In this document: positions 24,061 through 36,524 of the stretch, one piece after another
Position numbering within the stretch: position 1 is the first letter of the stretch
Layout: each line of letters begins with the position of its first letter
Assembly: GCA_963082875.1 (NCBI GenBank)
Contig: OY720101.1
Span: 8,432,001-8,496,000 of the forward strand
Reading direction: 5' to 3'
Length of the DNA stretch: 64,000 nucleotides
From: Corella eumyota
Taxonomy: Eukaryota > Chordata > Ascidiacea > Phlebobranchia > Corellidae
Translations under genes and position numbers: made by a program
Notes under the pieces: model-generated
Told to the model about the DNA's origin: nothing
Database searches by the model: none
The model's input: the letters and a program-made list of their open reading frames with translations, nothing else

Positions 24061-25775
24061 AAACGATATTTAGCTAGAGTTAAATCTTCATTTTAAACAG
24101 CAACATACAAAATAATAATACCTACAACATATTAAAATTTCAGAAAATTTAATCTTTAAATTTTAATAATAAAATATATTAATTAGTAATTAGTGACATT
24201 TAAATGTCGTAAATAGGAGGTTTGCGATTCGTTAGGATAATAACAAACATACTAAAAATTTAGAACTTTTATTTTTAAAGAACAAAAGTTATCGTCTTTC
24301 AAAATTCGTCAAATAAGAATAAAAACAATAATAACTAGATTTATTTGATAAATAAAATATGGTTCGAAATTATTTGATTCTTTTTATAAATATAATTTAT
24401 TTAGTAGGCTTATTAATTAAATTATAAATTTAAATATGAACTTTTGTATATTTAAACCTAATTTTAACAAGCGAACACGCACTTATTGATATTGTAATAT
24501 AAAAGTAAACTAAATTTAAAAGCAAAATACCGATCTTAATTTTTTAGTAATCAAACAAGTATTAAAATATAATAATAACAAAACAATTAAAACAAAAATT
24601 TTACACATTTTTTACTTATATTTTAACATTTTACTTAAATTTTCAACCAATATTTTTTACTTTAATGGACAGCGAAACGGACGATTTTTGACGGCGACCA
24701 GAACGCTATTAAATTATTCAAGCGTTAAACTCACACTGATTCATTATTTTATAAAAAAACAAAAATAATGATTAAACGATATTTAGCTAGAGTTAAATCT
24801 TCATTTTAAATAGCAACATACAAAATAATAATACCAACAACATATTAAAATTTCAGCAAATTTAATCTTTAAATTTTAATAATAAAATATATTAATTAGT
24901 AATTAGTGATAATTAAATGTCGTTAATAGGAGGTTTGCGATTCGTTGGGATAATAACAAACATACTAAAAATTCAGAACTTTTAGTTTTAAAGAACAAAA
25001 GTTATCGTCTTTCAAAATTCGTCAAATAAGAATAAAAACAATAATAATAATAATAAATATAATGACAATAACAATATGTTTCGAAATCGAAGATTTCGAA
25101 CCATAATAAACTTTTTTATATTTAAACCTAATTTTAACAAGCGAACACGCACTCATTGATATTGTAATATAAAAGTAAACTAATTTTAAAAGCAAAATAC
25201 CGATCTTAATTTTTAGTAATCAAACAAGTATTAAAATATAATAATAACAAAACAATTGAAACAAAAATTTTACACAATTTTTACTTATATTTTAACATTT
25301 TACTTAAATTTTCAACCAATATTTTTTACTTTAATGGACAGCGAAAAGAACGATTTTTGACGGCAACCAGAACGCTATTAAATTATTCAAGCGTTAAACT
25401 CACACTGATTCATTATTTTATAAAAAAACAAAAATAATGATTAAACGATATTTAGCTAGAGTTAAATCTTCATTTTAAATAACAACATACAAAATAATAA
25501 TACCAACAACATATTAAAATTTCAGCAAATTTAATCTTTAAATTTTAATAATAAAATATATTAATTAGTAATTAATGATAATTAAATGTCGTTAATAGGA
25601 GGTTTGCGATTCGTTGGGATAATAACAAACATACTAAAAATTTAGAACTTTTAGTTTTAAAGAACAAAAGTTATCGTCTTTCAAAATTCGTCAAATAAGA
25701 ATAAAAACAATAATAATAATAATAAATATAATGACAATAACAATATGTTTCGAAATCTAAGATTTCGAACCATAA
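24061..25775. repeat. Three-copy tandem repeat, unit about 670-710 bp
   Basis: The anchor AAACGATATTTAGCTAGAGT starts at 24061, 24774 and 25443, giving unit lengths of 713 and 669. Shared blocks include GGAGGTTTGCGATTCGTT, AGTTATCGTCTTTCAAAATT and the unit end GACGGCGACCAGAACGCTAT (GACGGCAACC in one copy). Copy 3 is truncated and stops within a few bases of the stop codon of the tetraspan gene at 25782. Copies 2 and 3 share a small palindrome (TTTCGAAATC-AGATTTCGAA) that copy 1 lacks, so they are the most recent pair. Confidence 0.9.
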
Positions 25776-25781
25776 TTAATT

Positions 25782-26763
25782 TTACATAGAATAATCATTG
25801 CGCAACAACAAAGAATTATTTGCTATTCGTTTTCCGTAGAGGAATGCTAATAAACCTCCAATAAAAGTAATTGGTCCAGCAGCAAATGCAATGTAGACTC
25901 CATACAGGACAGAACACGTGTTACAACCACCTGCCCATACAATGGTAAGAAATACGGTTGAACCCAGTGAAATACCACCTAGCAAAACAAAAAGTTGTGT
26001 TATGTGTTAATATTGCTTAAACGTAGTAACACAGCATATAAAGTTTAAAATAATTAACTACTTTTCATTAAAAAAATTTTATGGTCACTCGTATAACGTT
26101 TATAAAAAACGTTTGTTGTCTTAAATAACATGATCGATTGCTCGTCCAGTTGCAAGAGAAACTAGGGCAGACTTGTTTTTCTGATTTTTGTTACCCGAGA
26201 TAACTTTGCGATGGATTTAAAATGTAGCTATGCAGTTATTAAAACATATGCGCTCGTAATGTGTTAATTTGGTCGTGGGTGATTTTTTAAGATCTAGAAA
26301 GATCACCAAAAGATGTCTTTTATACCTGTAAACATTAGGGTTCCTCCTCCATATTTTAGTAAGTTTCCGTTCTTTCTAAACGTTCCAAGTGCAAGCAAAA
26401 CTGATGCGACAATACCACTTATAATAGCAAGGCAGAATCCAATGGTGTAGGTTATGGCTGAACCAGTTCGCGTATCTAAAAATATTAACAAAAATAGCAT
26501 AATTAACAATTTTCCAACTATACACGTACAAATATATAGTTGGTTAAGTAATAAAACAATATTTTTTAAAAATTAAGGTAATAGATAAAAAAACTGCTCT
26601 TACCTATTAAAAAACATTGATTCGGATTACATATTTGAAAGATTCCAAAATACACCGAAGTGATGCTATCTTGCTGCTGATTAATCCAATTAGGTAAACT
26701 TAAAGCAGCTATTGTCAAAACTAATCCAAAACAGGAAACGGCAAAAGGTACTGCAACATGCAT
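25782..26763 (-). CDS. PMP22/claudin-like tetraspan membrane protein, copy A
   Basis: 168 residues from three exons, 26604-26763, 26326-26475 and 25782-25978, all joined in phase 1. Exon 1 gives TM1 and the first extracellular loop with LPNWI, then GIFQIC four residues before a second Cys (NPNQC), the claudin/PMP22-type W-G-[IL]-x-x-C-x-C arrangement. Exon 2 gives TM2 (IGFCLAIISGIVASVLLALG). Exon 3 gives TM3 and TM4 (CNTCSVLYGVYIAFAAG, FIGGLLAFLYGKR) and a short tail. Likely a plasma-membrane or junction protein. No PDZ-type ending (NDYSM). It is a close paralogue of the gene at 28323 with identical exon lengths (160, 150, 197). Confidence 0.8.
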
Positions 26764-26945
26764 TGTATTTTTTAATAAGCAGCAATACAGATTTAAGGCT
26801 GTCTGATAAATAAGTCTAAAGTGACTGGCTATTTATAATTACCGATATCACGTGAATTACGCATACATAAAACGTCACACGTGACAATTACGCAGGTGAC
26901 AATTACATGCAAGGATTTTCATTTTACGCAATGGAAAATTTTCAA
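26764..26945 (-). promoter_or_regulatory. Putative promoter of tetraspan copy A, conserved with copy B
   Basis: Blocks shared in order with 29463-29660: GCAATACAGATTTAAG and CTGTCTGATAAATAA (GATA-type site as read on plus), then TCACGTGA (E-box-like), then TACGCAATGGAAAATTTTCA. Between them the two flanks have diverged. Conservation in order at similar distances from the ATG suggests retained cis-regulatory modules. Confidence 0.6.
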
Positions 26946-28322
26946 AAATTGCTAAAAAACTTACAAATATTAAGTCATTTTGTCATATGTTTCTTGAGAA
27001 TGTGTCTTTAAGTAATATAAGCCGATATACTAGAATACAGATTTAAACTAATCATTTTTTTAACAAAAAATTTTAACGTCTATTTCCAATTTTGCTGACT
27101 GCAAAGGTAAAAGACAAACGCATGTGAAACATAAAAAGTTTTCCGGGGTTAAACATCTTAACTTGTTTTTATTGTTTAAAACATAGGCAAGCAAAAGCAA
27201 TACCACTATGGAAATGGTTTGTTACTATATATCTTAAGTCAGTGGTTGCCGGTCCGTGAGCATTACGTTACCGGGCCGTATGTTTTTCCAGGTTAATGCT
27301 TAGAAACAGAAACGTCTTTTCTTTTTGATTTGTAGGCTTTGTCGTAGAAACATTTAAAAATGTTTATTCTCGATTTGATAAAGGAATAAATTGCTTAAAA
27401 CTTATTTGCGTATCTTGAAATATCATTTTTAGCTAAACTGATTGATTTCTTTCACCCGAAAGTGTAAAAAAAACATAAAGGCTGGTCAGCGAAAAAGAAT
27501 CCAGTTTTAAATCGGTTCGCAAGGCAAAAAAGGTTACCGACCCCTGTCTTAAGTGAAGAAAGTAGTCATACCAAACAATAAATAATTCGTCAAAATAGTT
27601 ACTCAGTAAAGTTGCATTTTGTTGCTCAGACTGTTCCTAAAAGTCACTGACTTATCGTGCTACATTTTTGCAGTAAGATGATGGTTTTGCTAATTTTTTT
27701 ATTCTTTCCAAAACCTGTTTTGTTCCGGATTTGAATCAAGTCTACTGTTACTATAAAAGTGATTTTAATAAAAGCCAGTTTAAATCTTGGCACACTTTTT
27801 CAATTTTAATAAGAACGATCCAAATTTTACCTAGTAACAGCTTATATAGAAACTAAAATACTTTTATAGTAAATTTACATATATTTAAAAATGATAAAAT
27901 GAAATTAAGATAAATAAACAAAATAAATTTACTCTACAATAATTTTTACATATAAAAATGTTGGCCTATACTCGTTTTGTTTGTCAGAATGCTTTGTTGA
28001 ATTTAGTTTTCCTTTAAAAGTTATTCGAAAATTACCAAAAAATGAAAAAAAGTTATCACGTTTTTTTAATAAGACCAATCACACCATTTTTGTACAGTTT
28101 ATTTAAAAACAAAAACAAAATGTGCAACATGTTAAAAAATTAAAAAAAAATGCTATTAGTTGTGTTTTTGCAAATATAAACTAATGTTTTTTTTTAAATT
28201 GTAGGCTGCAGAAATTAGCTTATGAATAGAGCGATTTAAAAAAACAAAATTTTAATCTGATAATAAAAACGACATTAAACATGAGTGAATAGTTAATACA
28301 AAGAATAAATAAATTGAAAATT
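26946..28322. other. Spacer between the two tetraspan genes
   Basis: Holds the hAT element at 27240-27546 and the 3' flank of tetraspan copy B. No coding frame recognised elsewhere. Confidence 0.5.
27240..27546. mobile_element. Non-autonomous hAT element with 8-bp target duplication
   Basis: Starts CAGTGGTTGCCGGTCCG and ends GGTTACCGACCCCTG, an imperfect inverted pair with CAG...CTG termini. The 8-bp direct repeat TCTTAAGT flanks it (27232-27239 and 27547-27554). 307 bp, no transposase frame. A different hAT family from the copy at 19119. Confidence 0.88.
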
Positions 28323-29462
28323 TTATTTCATTGGATAATTATTATGCGATATCATAGGATTTGCAAGTCGTTTTCCGTAGATGAAAGTTAATAAGCCTCC
28401 AATGAAAGTAATTGTCCCAGCGGCAAATGCAATGTAGACTCCATACAGAACAGAACACGTGTTACAACTAACTGTCCATACTACGGTAAGAAGTACAGTT
28501 GAAGCAAGCGAAATACCACCTAACAATATATTAATTTTTGTCAATTATTGACCACGGGCAACTTTAAGCATACCAGTTGCACAGCATATACACTGCGCTG
28601 GTAAAACTTAACCTATTATTTGTAATATTTTAAAACGTTAGTCTGGCTATAAATAAGTTTGTGTAATACACGTTTCACCTTACCATTAACTATGATTACC
28701 GCGAAGGGTTCTGAATTTCCGCGTAAAGCAAATGCATTTTGTAAACTAAACTTTTCAATGATCACGAACATCACATTTTTAGAAGCTATTTTTGTCTTTA
28801 CTGCAGACTTGTTTTAATACGCCTTTTACTTAATTAAAATAAGTTTTTAAATTTCCTTGTAAGGTTTTAACATTTATACACGAATGTTAAAATAACCGAT
28901 TTAGCGATAACGATGTTAATATAAACGCATGAAAGTTTTTTGATTTACCAAGTTAAAATTTTCGTAATATACCAATGGGCAATTATCTGAATTTGACCCC
29001 GTAGTTAGAAAAAATATTGAGTATTTTATACCGCAAAACATTAGGGTTCCTCCACCACCTTGCAACAACTTTCCCTCTTTTTTAATTGTTCCAAGTATAA
29101 GCAAAACTGATGCGACAATACCACTTATAATAGCAAGGCAAAATCCAATAGTGTAGGTTATGACTGAACCAGTTCGGGTATCTAACAATAATAAAAAAAA
29201 GAGAAAAATTAGCCATTTCCGCACTACAATTTTTTTAGAGTTGCTTAAGTACAAAAAATATAATTTTGTATTACGACAATGAATAAAAAAAACAGCTTTC
29301 ACCTATTAAAAAACATTGGTCTTCGTTACATATCTCGAATATTCCTAAATTCACCGAAGTGCTATTCTTCTGCTGCTGTTTAATCCAACTAGGTGTACTT
29401 AGGCATACTATTGTCAAGACTAATCCCAAAGAGGATACGGCAAGAGGGACAGCAATATTCAT
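28323..29462 (-). CDS. PMP22/claudin-like tetraspan membrane protein, copy B
   Basis: 168 residues from three exons, 29303-29462, 29032-29181 and 28323-28519, with the same lengths and phases as copy A. TM1 loop: STPSWI, then GIFEICNEDQC. TM2 region DTRTGSVITYTIGFCLA is almost identical to copy A. TM3 and TM4 contain CNTCSVLYGVYIAFAAG and GGLLTFIYGKR. Differences concentrate in the first extracellular loop and the cytoplasmic ends, as expected for diverging paralogues. The genes are head to tail on the minus strand, a local tandem duplication. Membership of the wider PMP22/EMP/claudin superfamily is inferred from topology and the first-loop motif; a specific orthologue is not claimed. Confidence 0.8.
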
Positions 29463-30574
29463 TTTTTTTTAACTAAACTGCAATACAGATTTAAGACTGT
29501 CTGATAAATAAATCTTTAAGGTCAGTCTTTTTATATACACTACAGTCACGTGAGTAACGTGCATAAAACGTTTGCAAAAAACACTATTATAGTCGAAGGG
29601 CCTTTTTACCTATATTAACTGTTGAATTTCGACTGTACGCAATGGAAAATTTTCAAAATATTGTAAAAAAATTTTAACTTTTGTTGCAACCAAAATTAAG
29701 CCTTTAAACACACTAAAAAGTTTTTAATAGTAACTTAATGTGATTACTTAAAGTATTCTAGTTATTGGTATTGGGATTATTTTGTGTATAGGTGTCTGAC
29801 TAATTGCATGTATTTAATATGTTTGATTAAGTTAATAATAAAACAGTTGGCTATAATATATTTCAACATAAAAATATATGAGTTTATTAAACTTCAAGGT
29901 TGATTTCCTGTATTTTTTTATGTATACTGCATTGTTAACTGTTTTTTTTATTGTATACTGCATTGTTTACACGTTTAACCCAATAACTAAATAATTTATA
30001 GTTTTTAAAGCAGTTTGTTAAATATTCAGTCACGCCTACCGCTATGTTTTTCTTTTTCTATAGATACTTGAGACGTATATATTTCAACCTAAAGAGGACA
30101 TTCTTTGAAAAAAGAAAACGATTTTAAAAGGTTTCTACGTCATGTAAGGTAAGCAATAAAAACTTTGAATGCGTGATATGCGAAGGTAAGGTTTGCAAGC
30201 TTATTGTAATCTTAAAGGTATGTTTTTAATTTCTGGGCACATGACGTTATTTGGTATTTTTCGAGTAAACACATCTTTTAAGTAAAGATAATAACTAAGT
30301 TATTCAACGTTATATTCTACTCAGTAGTTGTGTTTTGATATAATATTTGTTGTCCTTGTTTATTAAGTATTGCATTATGTATGTTGACACCAGAAATAAA
30401 AATTTTAATATTAATAGCTAACATCCGTCAGTTAATTTTAAAGTACATTTTATAATAAATTGCTTGCCTTAATACTAACAAAATACATATATTCGCATAG
30501 GGCTAAAGAATTTATTTGTTGTAAAATCTGTAAGGTTGTTCATTGCATTTTGTACCTATACCTGCATCGTAACA
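29463..30574. promoter_or_regulatory. Divergent region between tetraspan copy B and the LDLa receptor
   Basis: Left part (to about 29660) carries the upstream blocks shared with tetraspan copy A. The remainder is the presumed 5' region of the receptor on the plus strand. No coding frame, RNA or repeat recognised after 29700 except a short duplicated TGTATACTGCATTGTT (about 29920-29965). Confidence 0.5.
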
Positions 30575-33500
30575 ATGGAGATTTATAATTATTTTGTTTT
30601 ATTAGTTTTAGTGTATTCAAAAGCAAATGCTGAGAAATCTAAAAACTTTAGTGAGTATAATATTACGAAACAAGCAAATGTATTATAAATGGTATCCAAT
30701 AAACAATAAAAAATTTATTATAAATGGTAAATTAAAAAATAAAAATTGGTATAATGGTAAGACTAACTCTAAAGTAGCTTATTGTTTAAAAGTTATTAAG
30801 CCAAAGCCTAATTTTTTTTGTTAAAACCGGCCAACGAGAACCCTTACTTTTTAGCATTTAAATATGTGTGCGAACATGGTTCTGATCAATTAGCTTCTGA
30901 TACTGGCCCAGCAGGACATTTTTGCGAATTATGGAATTTTAAATACCACACCTGCCCTTCAAAAAAAACTATACTTGGAGATACTAAGCCGTGCACCGAC
31001 TGTTATATATTATCAAAAGAGTAAGTGAACTTAAAAAAATAGGGGTTAATTAAACTATACAATGGCTGATTTGCAAAAGAGTTATTATTTTTAACTTAAA
31101 ATAGATGCCCGTTCAAGTCAGAATTATTAACGCAAGAACATAACTGCTCCATACCAATATCAGTCATGTGCTTGCAATCTGATGTAACATGTTTGGGCGT
31201 CACGCATTGTGATTTAGGCTGTAGCAATTACTACCTTTGTCAAAATGGTGATTGTGTCGCCAGAAAAGCGCTTTGTGATGGCAATACTTGTAACGACTGT
31301 GATGAGAATACAGAATGGCGCGAGGGCGTTGGGTTTAAATGTGTTAGAGAAGGCAGTCCATGTATCATACCGCAACAACTGTTGTATGACAACGTCATGG
31401 ATTGTGATAATGGAGTAGATCTGTGTTATCCTTCATCAAATCAAACGATTGTGTAAGATTTTGTTTGTTTTTAAAGACTAAATTTTTGCTCTCTATTTTC
31501 TGACTATTTTACTGATACTAATTTGCTAATTACCTGCACTGTATTAACAGAAATACTAAACCAGCAACGGCGCTTGACACAAAAAGGTGCTTTCAGTGTG
31601 TAGACGACGATCTTATAATTCCACTTAAATTAGTCTGCGATGGTTTTATTGATTGCAAGGATCTGTCAGACGAATGTTTATGCGAACATGACGTGCCCGA
31701 AATATGTCGTAATATTGCTATGTACAAACCACTCGATTCCTTTATGCAGTACGTTTTGTATCTAACATATTGTAAAGTGTAAGGGTCGGTTTTGTTTAGT
31801 GTTATCTCATTAATTTAGACCACCACAAGTATACCAATGCAATACAACCCAACTTTCTTGTGGAAACAACCAATGTGTTGACGCTTTTCACGTAATGTGT
31901 GATTCGATTGGAGACTGTTCTGACAACCGTGACGAATGGTATTGTTTGTACCTTAACTCCTTAAAACCATATGCTAATCTTAGTATAAGCTATATATTAA
32001 TATAATGTTTAATTTTGAAATTTACGTTTAGGAAAGATTATTGTGGTGTAACGATCTTTTGTATAGAAGGAGTTGCAAATCAAGCAGGCCAAAAATGCAG
32101 GTAGTGCTTTGTATTTTTTTGACCTGTTGTAATGCTTTTTTATAGCATTGAATTATAATCAATGAACAATACGTTAAAGTAAAACCTATATATTGTTTTT
32201 TAAACCAAATATGTGGGTTATTAGGTTATTACAATTCCCAATAAGATCGTCGTTTTTTTATTTTTATAGATGTCAAAAACAAGGCAATTGCCAAGTTAAA
32301 AAGGGCACTCTGTGTAACAAGGTAGAAGAATGTCCATTACCGCAAATCCGAGAGAATATTTACGAATGGTCGAAACCGCCTGGTTATCCTGAAGACGAAT
32401 GTGTTGCTAATTGTCCGGATAGGAGAGGTTTTGGCTGCACAGGATTCTGGTTTAATTTACGAAAAAATGCTAGCCTTTCGGTGCATTGCATAAAGTTTGT
32501 AAGCCGACATTTAAATATTGAATTAGCAAAATTTTCCACAAAAATAGTTTGTTTGTGTTTTAAAGAAAATTTTTTAAATTTGGAAAATGTTTATACAAAC
32601 TGTTTTGTCACAAAATGTCAATTTTGTTCAGAATAGTCTAAAAGATTTAAAAAATGCATTTGATCCCAAAAATGCATTTGATTCAAAAATGCCTACATTT
32701 TTGCAACGTGAAAAATTCGCCTACAAAAATAACATGACAGATATCCCAGGAACTCAAAGAATTAATGTAACAAAAGATGACTTTTGTAATGGGTATATAA
32801 AATGCAGCGGCGATCTTAAAGACGAACTTAACTGCTCGGATCGTTTTTATTGTCAGTCAGGAAATAAGGTTAACATTCGCCTTGACAAAAAGTGCAATGG
32901 ATTTAAAGACTGCGTTAACGGAACTGATGAATTAAACGAAACCTGCCCGCACAGGATTTTTTGTTCAGCGCTTGATGGCGCTAAAGTGCGTAAAATAATT
33001 TTCACTTTTTAGTTTTTATTTATTTGGTGGTGTAGCATTCCGGGTATGTTGTGGGATTTTGGGCCAAATAGTTTTCAGTTTTTAAGTATAAAAGTATTTA
33101 ACGATAAAGATATTTTAACAGGTTTCGATTGCCCCCGATGACATATGCAATTATATTATTGACTGCGACAATCAAAGCGACGAAATGAACTGTACAGATA
33201 GGAGGTTTTACTGCGAAGACGCCAACAAGACTTTATTCGTGCATTTAGATGAGGTACTTGTTTAACCTACCCCCTTAACCCAAAATGGTTGAAGCCTGTG
33301 CCTAACACTAAATATATGTATAGAGAAGTATCAAAGCATATCAACACAACGATAACACAGTTCTGGACTAACAAACAACATAACACCCTTTTTCGTTATT
33401 TGTTTATTGTAATAATAAAAACACTCAAGTCTTTGTCATTATATTAAGTTGCCCAGGGTTGAGTTGTCTTCCATTTAAATTAACCAGTTATGGTAAAAAT

Positions 33501-35369
33501 CGTATGGCACGTTTTTTTTCTTATTTAAAATATTCTTGTTCTTTAATTTTCAAATATATATCATTACGTACTTGCACAAGATTGTAAAAAAAATTGCTAA
33601 AATTTTTTTTTTTTACTTAGATGTTTAACGGGGTTAATAATTGTGGGGATTGGAGTGACGAATGTCCAAGTGTTCCGAGAAAGGGTCACGATAACACTTT
33701 TTCGTCAAGATATGACTTGATTCGAAACCCAATTCTACGATACCTGGTATGGATTATGGCCCTTCCTGCTACAGTCGGAAACGGGGTAAATTCAACAAAT
33801 AAATAAATAAATTACCAACCACAAATGACATATTTGATATAATTTACTTTACCATACATAAAATTTATAGACAGGAAATTTACCTTAAAAACAAATTAAA
33901 TTTTGCTACTGTCTCTTTTTAGGTTGTGGTCCTTTACCAAATTGCGACCATTAGAAAACTAAAAATCGAAAACAAGCCGGCTTCTTTATGGGCGAATCAT
34001 TTTCTCGTGCTAAACTTGGCTGTGGCTGATTTATTAATGGGCTTTTATTTGTTATTGCTGGGAGGAAACGGCGTTAAATACTCGAAAATTTACTGCTCGG
34101 TATCACTTAAATGGCTGACAAGTCGCACATGTACAGCAATGGGAATATTGGTAGTATTATCAAGCGAAGCATCGGTCGTTACCCTTGTGCTTCTTTCTGC
34201 CTTTCGAATGTATTCGATATATAAGGTTGAATTTTCATTAATTATATATCTGTAAGTAAATGTTAAAGCCAAAAGTAATTCGTTTAATAATATACTTTTA
34301 TTAGCCTTTCGAAACTGCTAGAAAACCATCACAACGTACTGTGTTATTACTTATTTCTCTTTCTTGGGGTATTGCCAGCCTGTCTGCGTTCTTGCCGCTT
34401 TCCAACCAACTGGAACAAATATTTTACCACAAAGCCTTAATTCCTAAGCATCCCTATTTCAGAGGCACGGTAGTCGAGTTCGAAGTGGCAAAAATGTACG
34501 CGTTAAAGTTATTCACGTTCAACCCAAAATTAGTCAAAGCTAGAAACATGACTTACGATCAAATACTCGGCGCGACCAAATGGAGCGACTTGCCGATTTT
34601 GAAAAATTCAAGATATTTTGGGTGGGTTAAATTTTGCCTTTGTTTAAACGCATTAATAATAGTAAATATTTGCATTGGTGATTTTTAACCATTTATGATT
34701 TAAATAATTATGTAAGACACTTATTAACAACTTGGTGGTTACCATGCTATAATGCCACCATGGCTTTAAAATATAACCATAATATTGTATATAATTTTTT
34801 TAAGGTTTTATAGTTCACAAAGTGTTTGCTTGCCTAAGATATTCGTTGTTCGTGGTGACCGAGATTGGGTATATTCAATTACAATTATAAGTTTTAATTT
34901 TGTCTGTTTTGTATTTGTTTGTGCTTCTCATATTTTGGTTTGGTATCGTATAACAAAGCAACAAGTTGACAAACGTATACGAAGAAGCAGTAATTGCAAA
35001 GCTAGTTCAGGTTGGTAATGGTAAAACATTTTTATTTACTCATTCAACTTAGTTATATATTGCATAAGATAAATTGCGAAAAAAATAAAAACTAACTGAA
35101 CATATATTTTAGATCTACATCGTAAAATTATTCGTTTGGTGGCAACGGATTTTTGCTGCCAGGTCCCTGTCACCATTATGGCTATCATTAATGTTTCTGG
35201 GTTTAAATTACCTAACGTGGCCTACGCTATTTCTGCAATTGTACTTCTTCCCATAAATAGCGCTCTAAATCCAATTTTGTATTCTAATGCAATCGATAAA
35301 GTACTTGAGCTGTGTAAACATTGCAAATTAGCGACGAAATGCCGAATACCGAAGTGGTTAAGTCGCTGA
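30575..35369 (+). CDS. LDLa-repeat rhodopsin-family GPCR, LGR/GRL101-like
   Basis: Secreted-type leader (MEIYNYFVLLVLVYSKANA), then a long Cys-rich ectodomain with several LDL-receptor class A repeats, then a 7TM domain. Exons: about 30575-30679, 30839-31020, 31105-31452, 31551-31748, 31819-31938, 32032-32100, 32270-32498, 32632-32985, 33122-33253, 33621-33785, 33923-34225, 34305-34621, 34805-35010, 35113-35369. LDLa signatures: CDGFIDCKDLSDEC, CDSIGDCSDNRDEW, CNGFKDCVNGTDE, DCDNQSDEMNC and NNCGDWSDEC. TM2 reads NLAVADLLMGFYLLL and TM7 NSALNPILYS (NPxxY present). The position of DRY after TM3 reads AFRMYS, so the usual Asp/Glu-Arg switch is not conserved. No leucine-rich repeats were seen between the LDLa repeats and TM1, unlike relaxin receptors and snail GRL101. 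The first exon-exon junction is uncertain. Confidence 0.85.
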
Positions 35370-35722
35370 ACAAGCACATTTGATCACGCATTTGTTAATA
35401 GTGTACCGCTGCTGAAGAACTTAAACTATTTTAATTTTTGTTAGGTGTTGTTGGTAAAATAATAAAATATAATAGTATGTTAAATGGCAAAGTATGTATG
35501 CGAAATTTTTGGTACAGGGCAGGTTCATCTTGAGTACCGGGAGTCTGAGTTTTTATTACTGAAATTCCTTTAAAATACTGCTTTTGCATTAATCTTTGTG
35601 AACTATTATGACAAATAATACCATTTTTACAGTCTTTTTTTTAATAAATAGAAGAAAAGGTATTAAAATAGACTGCAAAAATGAAAATTTGTCTAGAATA
35701 AAGAGCGTATGCCGTATATAAA
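35370..35722. other. 3' flank of the receptor gene
   Basis: AATAAAATA at 35459 is a likely poly(A) signal. No coding frame. Confidence 0.5.
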
Positions 35723-36030
35723 CCGGCAGCGTGGTGTAGTGGTAAGAACACTTGCTACACCACCCATGAGGTCTAGGGTTCAATCCCCACTGACCTTATG
35801 CTGTAGTGCCCTTGAGTAAGGCGCTATAAACGGTATGAACTCCTGCTGAGCCAGCGCTTAATCAGCAGCATAATTACCGGCCAATTATAGTCTCTATAAT
35901 ATAATATCGCAAACTGCCACAGGCAACTCGAGACTGGGTTGGAATAACTTATGTTACTCTATGTTCAAGTCAGGCATTCGACTTTCCCACATCGAGGATA
36001 AAAATATATACATAAAAAAAAATATTTATA
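35723..36030 (+). mobile_element. tRNA-headed SINE, full length
   Basis: Head CCGGCAGCGTGGTGTAGTGG with B-box GGGTTCAATCCCCAC, body with GGCGCTATAAACGGTATGAA and CCACAGGCAACTCGAGACTG, end CCCACATCGAGGATAAAAAT and a poly(A)-like tail. Few mismatches to the reversed copy at 8330, so both are fairly young. This is the best consensus copy in the window. Confidence 0.88.
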
Positions 36031-36524
36031 GTTGGTTACCTTTTGGTTTACCGCTAAAAAGACGCCATTATTGCTATGTGCATTGGACCGTCATACGCGT
36101 GGTTTGCGCTTTTGGGAACCTAATGGGTATTAATACTTTTGTTTCCGTCATTAAATTTTGAGTTTCGGTTTGTTAATATCTTTTTCCTTAATCAAAAATT
36201 TAATATTTTATCATTTTTAAGGTTTTGTTTTTTTTTTTTTAGTAACTGATTTTTTTAGTAACTGACAACTTTTAGTAACTGACGGTCAGATCGTAAATAA
36301 AACTTTGACAGTTTGAAGCGATTTGTTTTCTGTCAGTCATCATTCAGTCATTGTTATTTTAAAGTGGATTGTCATCTGTCAAATTCTCATTGTCTTAACA
36401 AATCTAACAACTGAATTATCCAGAATATTTCAACCAATCATATTTGTAAGTAAATTATTTTGTTTATATTCTAGCTTGGTTAACCCATTCATTTGCATTC
36501 AACTAAGTTTCGTTAACAAAAAGT

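Noticed and set aside
30627-30824. 65-codon frame near the start of the LDLa receptor gene
   Set aside because: Low-complexity Lys/Asn/Tyr composition in an intron; the signal-peptide frame at 30575 is more convincing.
36447-36475. GTAAGT...CTAG pair before the SR gene that looks like a 29-base intron
   Set aside because: Too short for a normal spliceosomal intron and located in the presumed 5' UTR, so there is no frame evidence.
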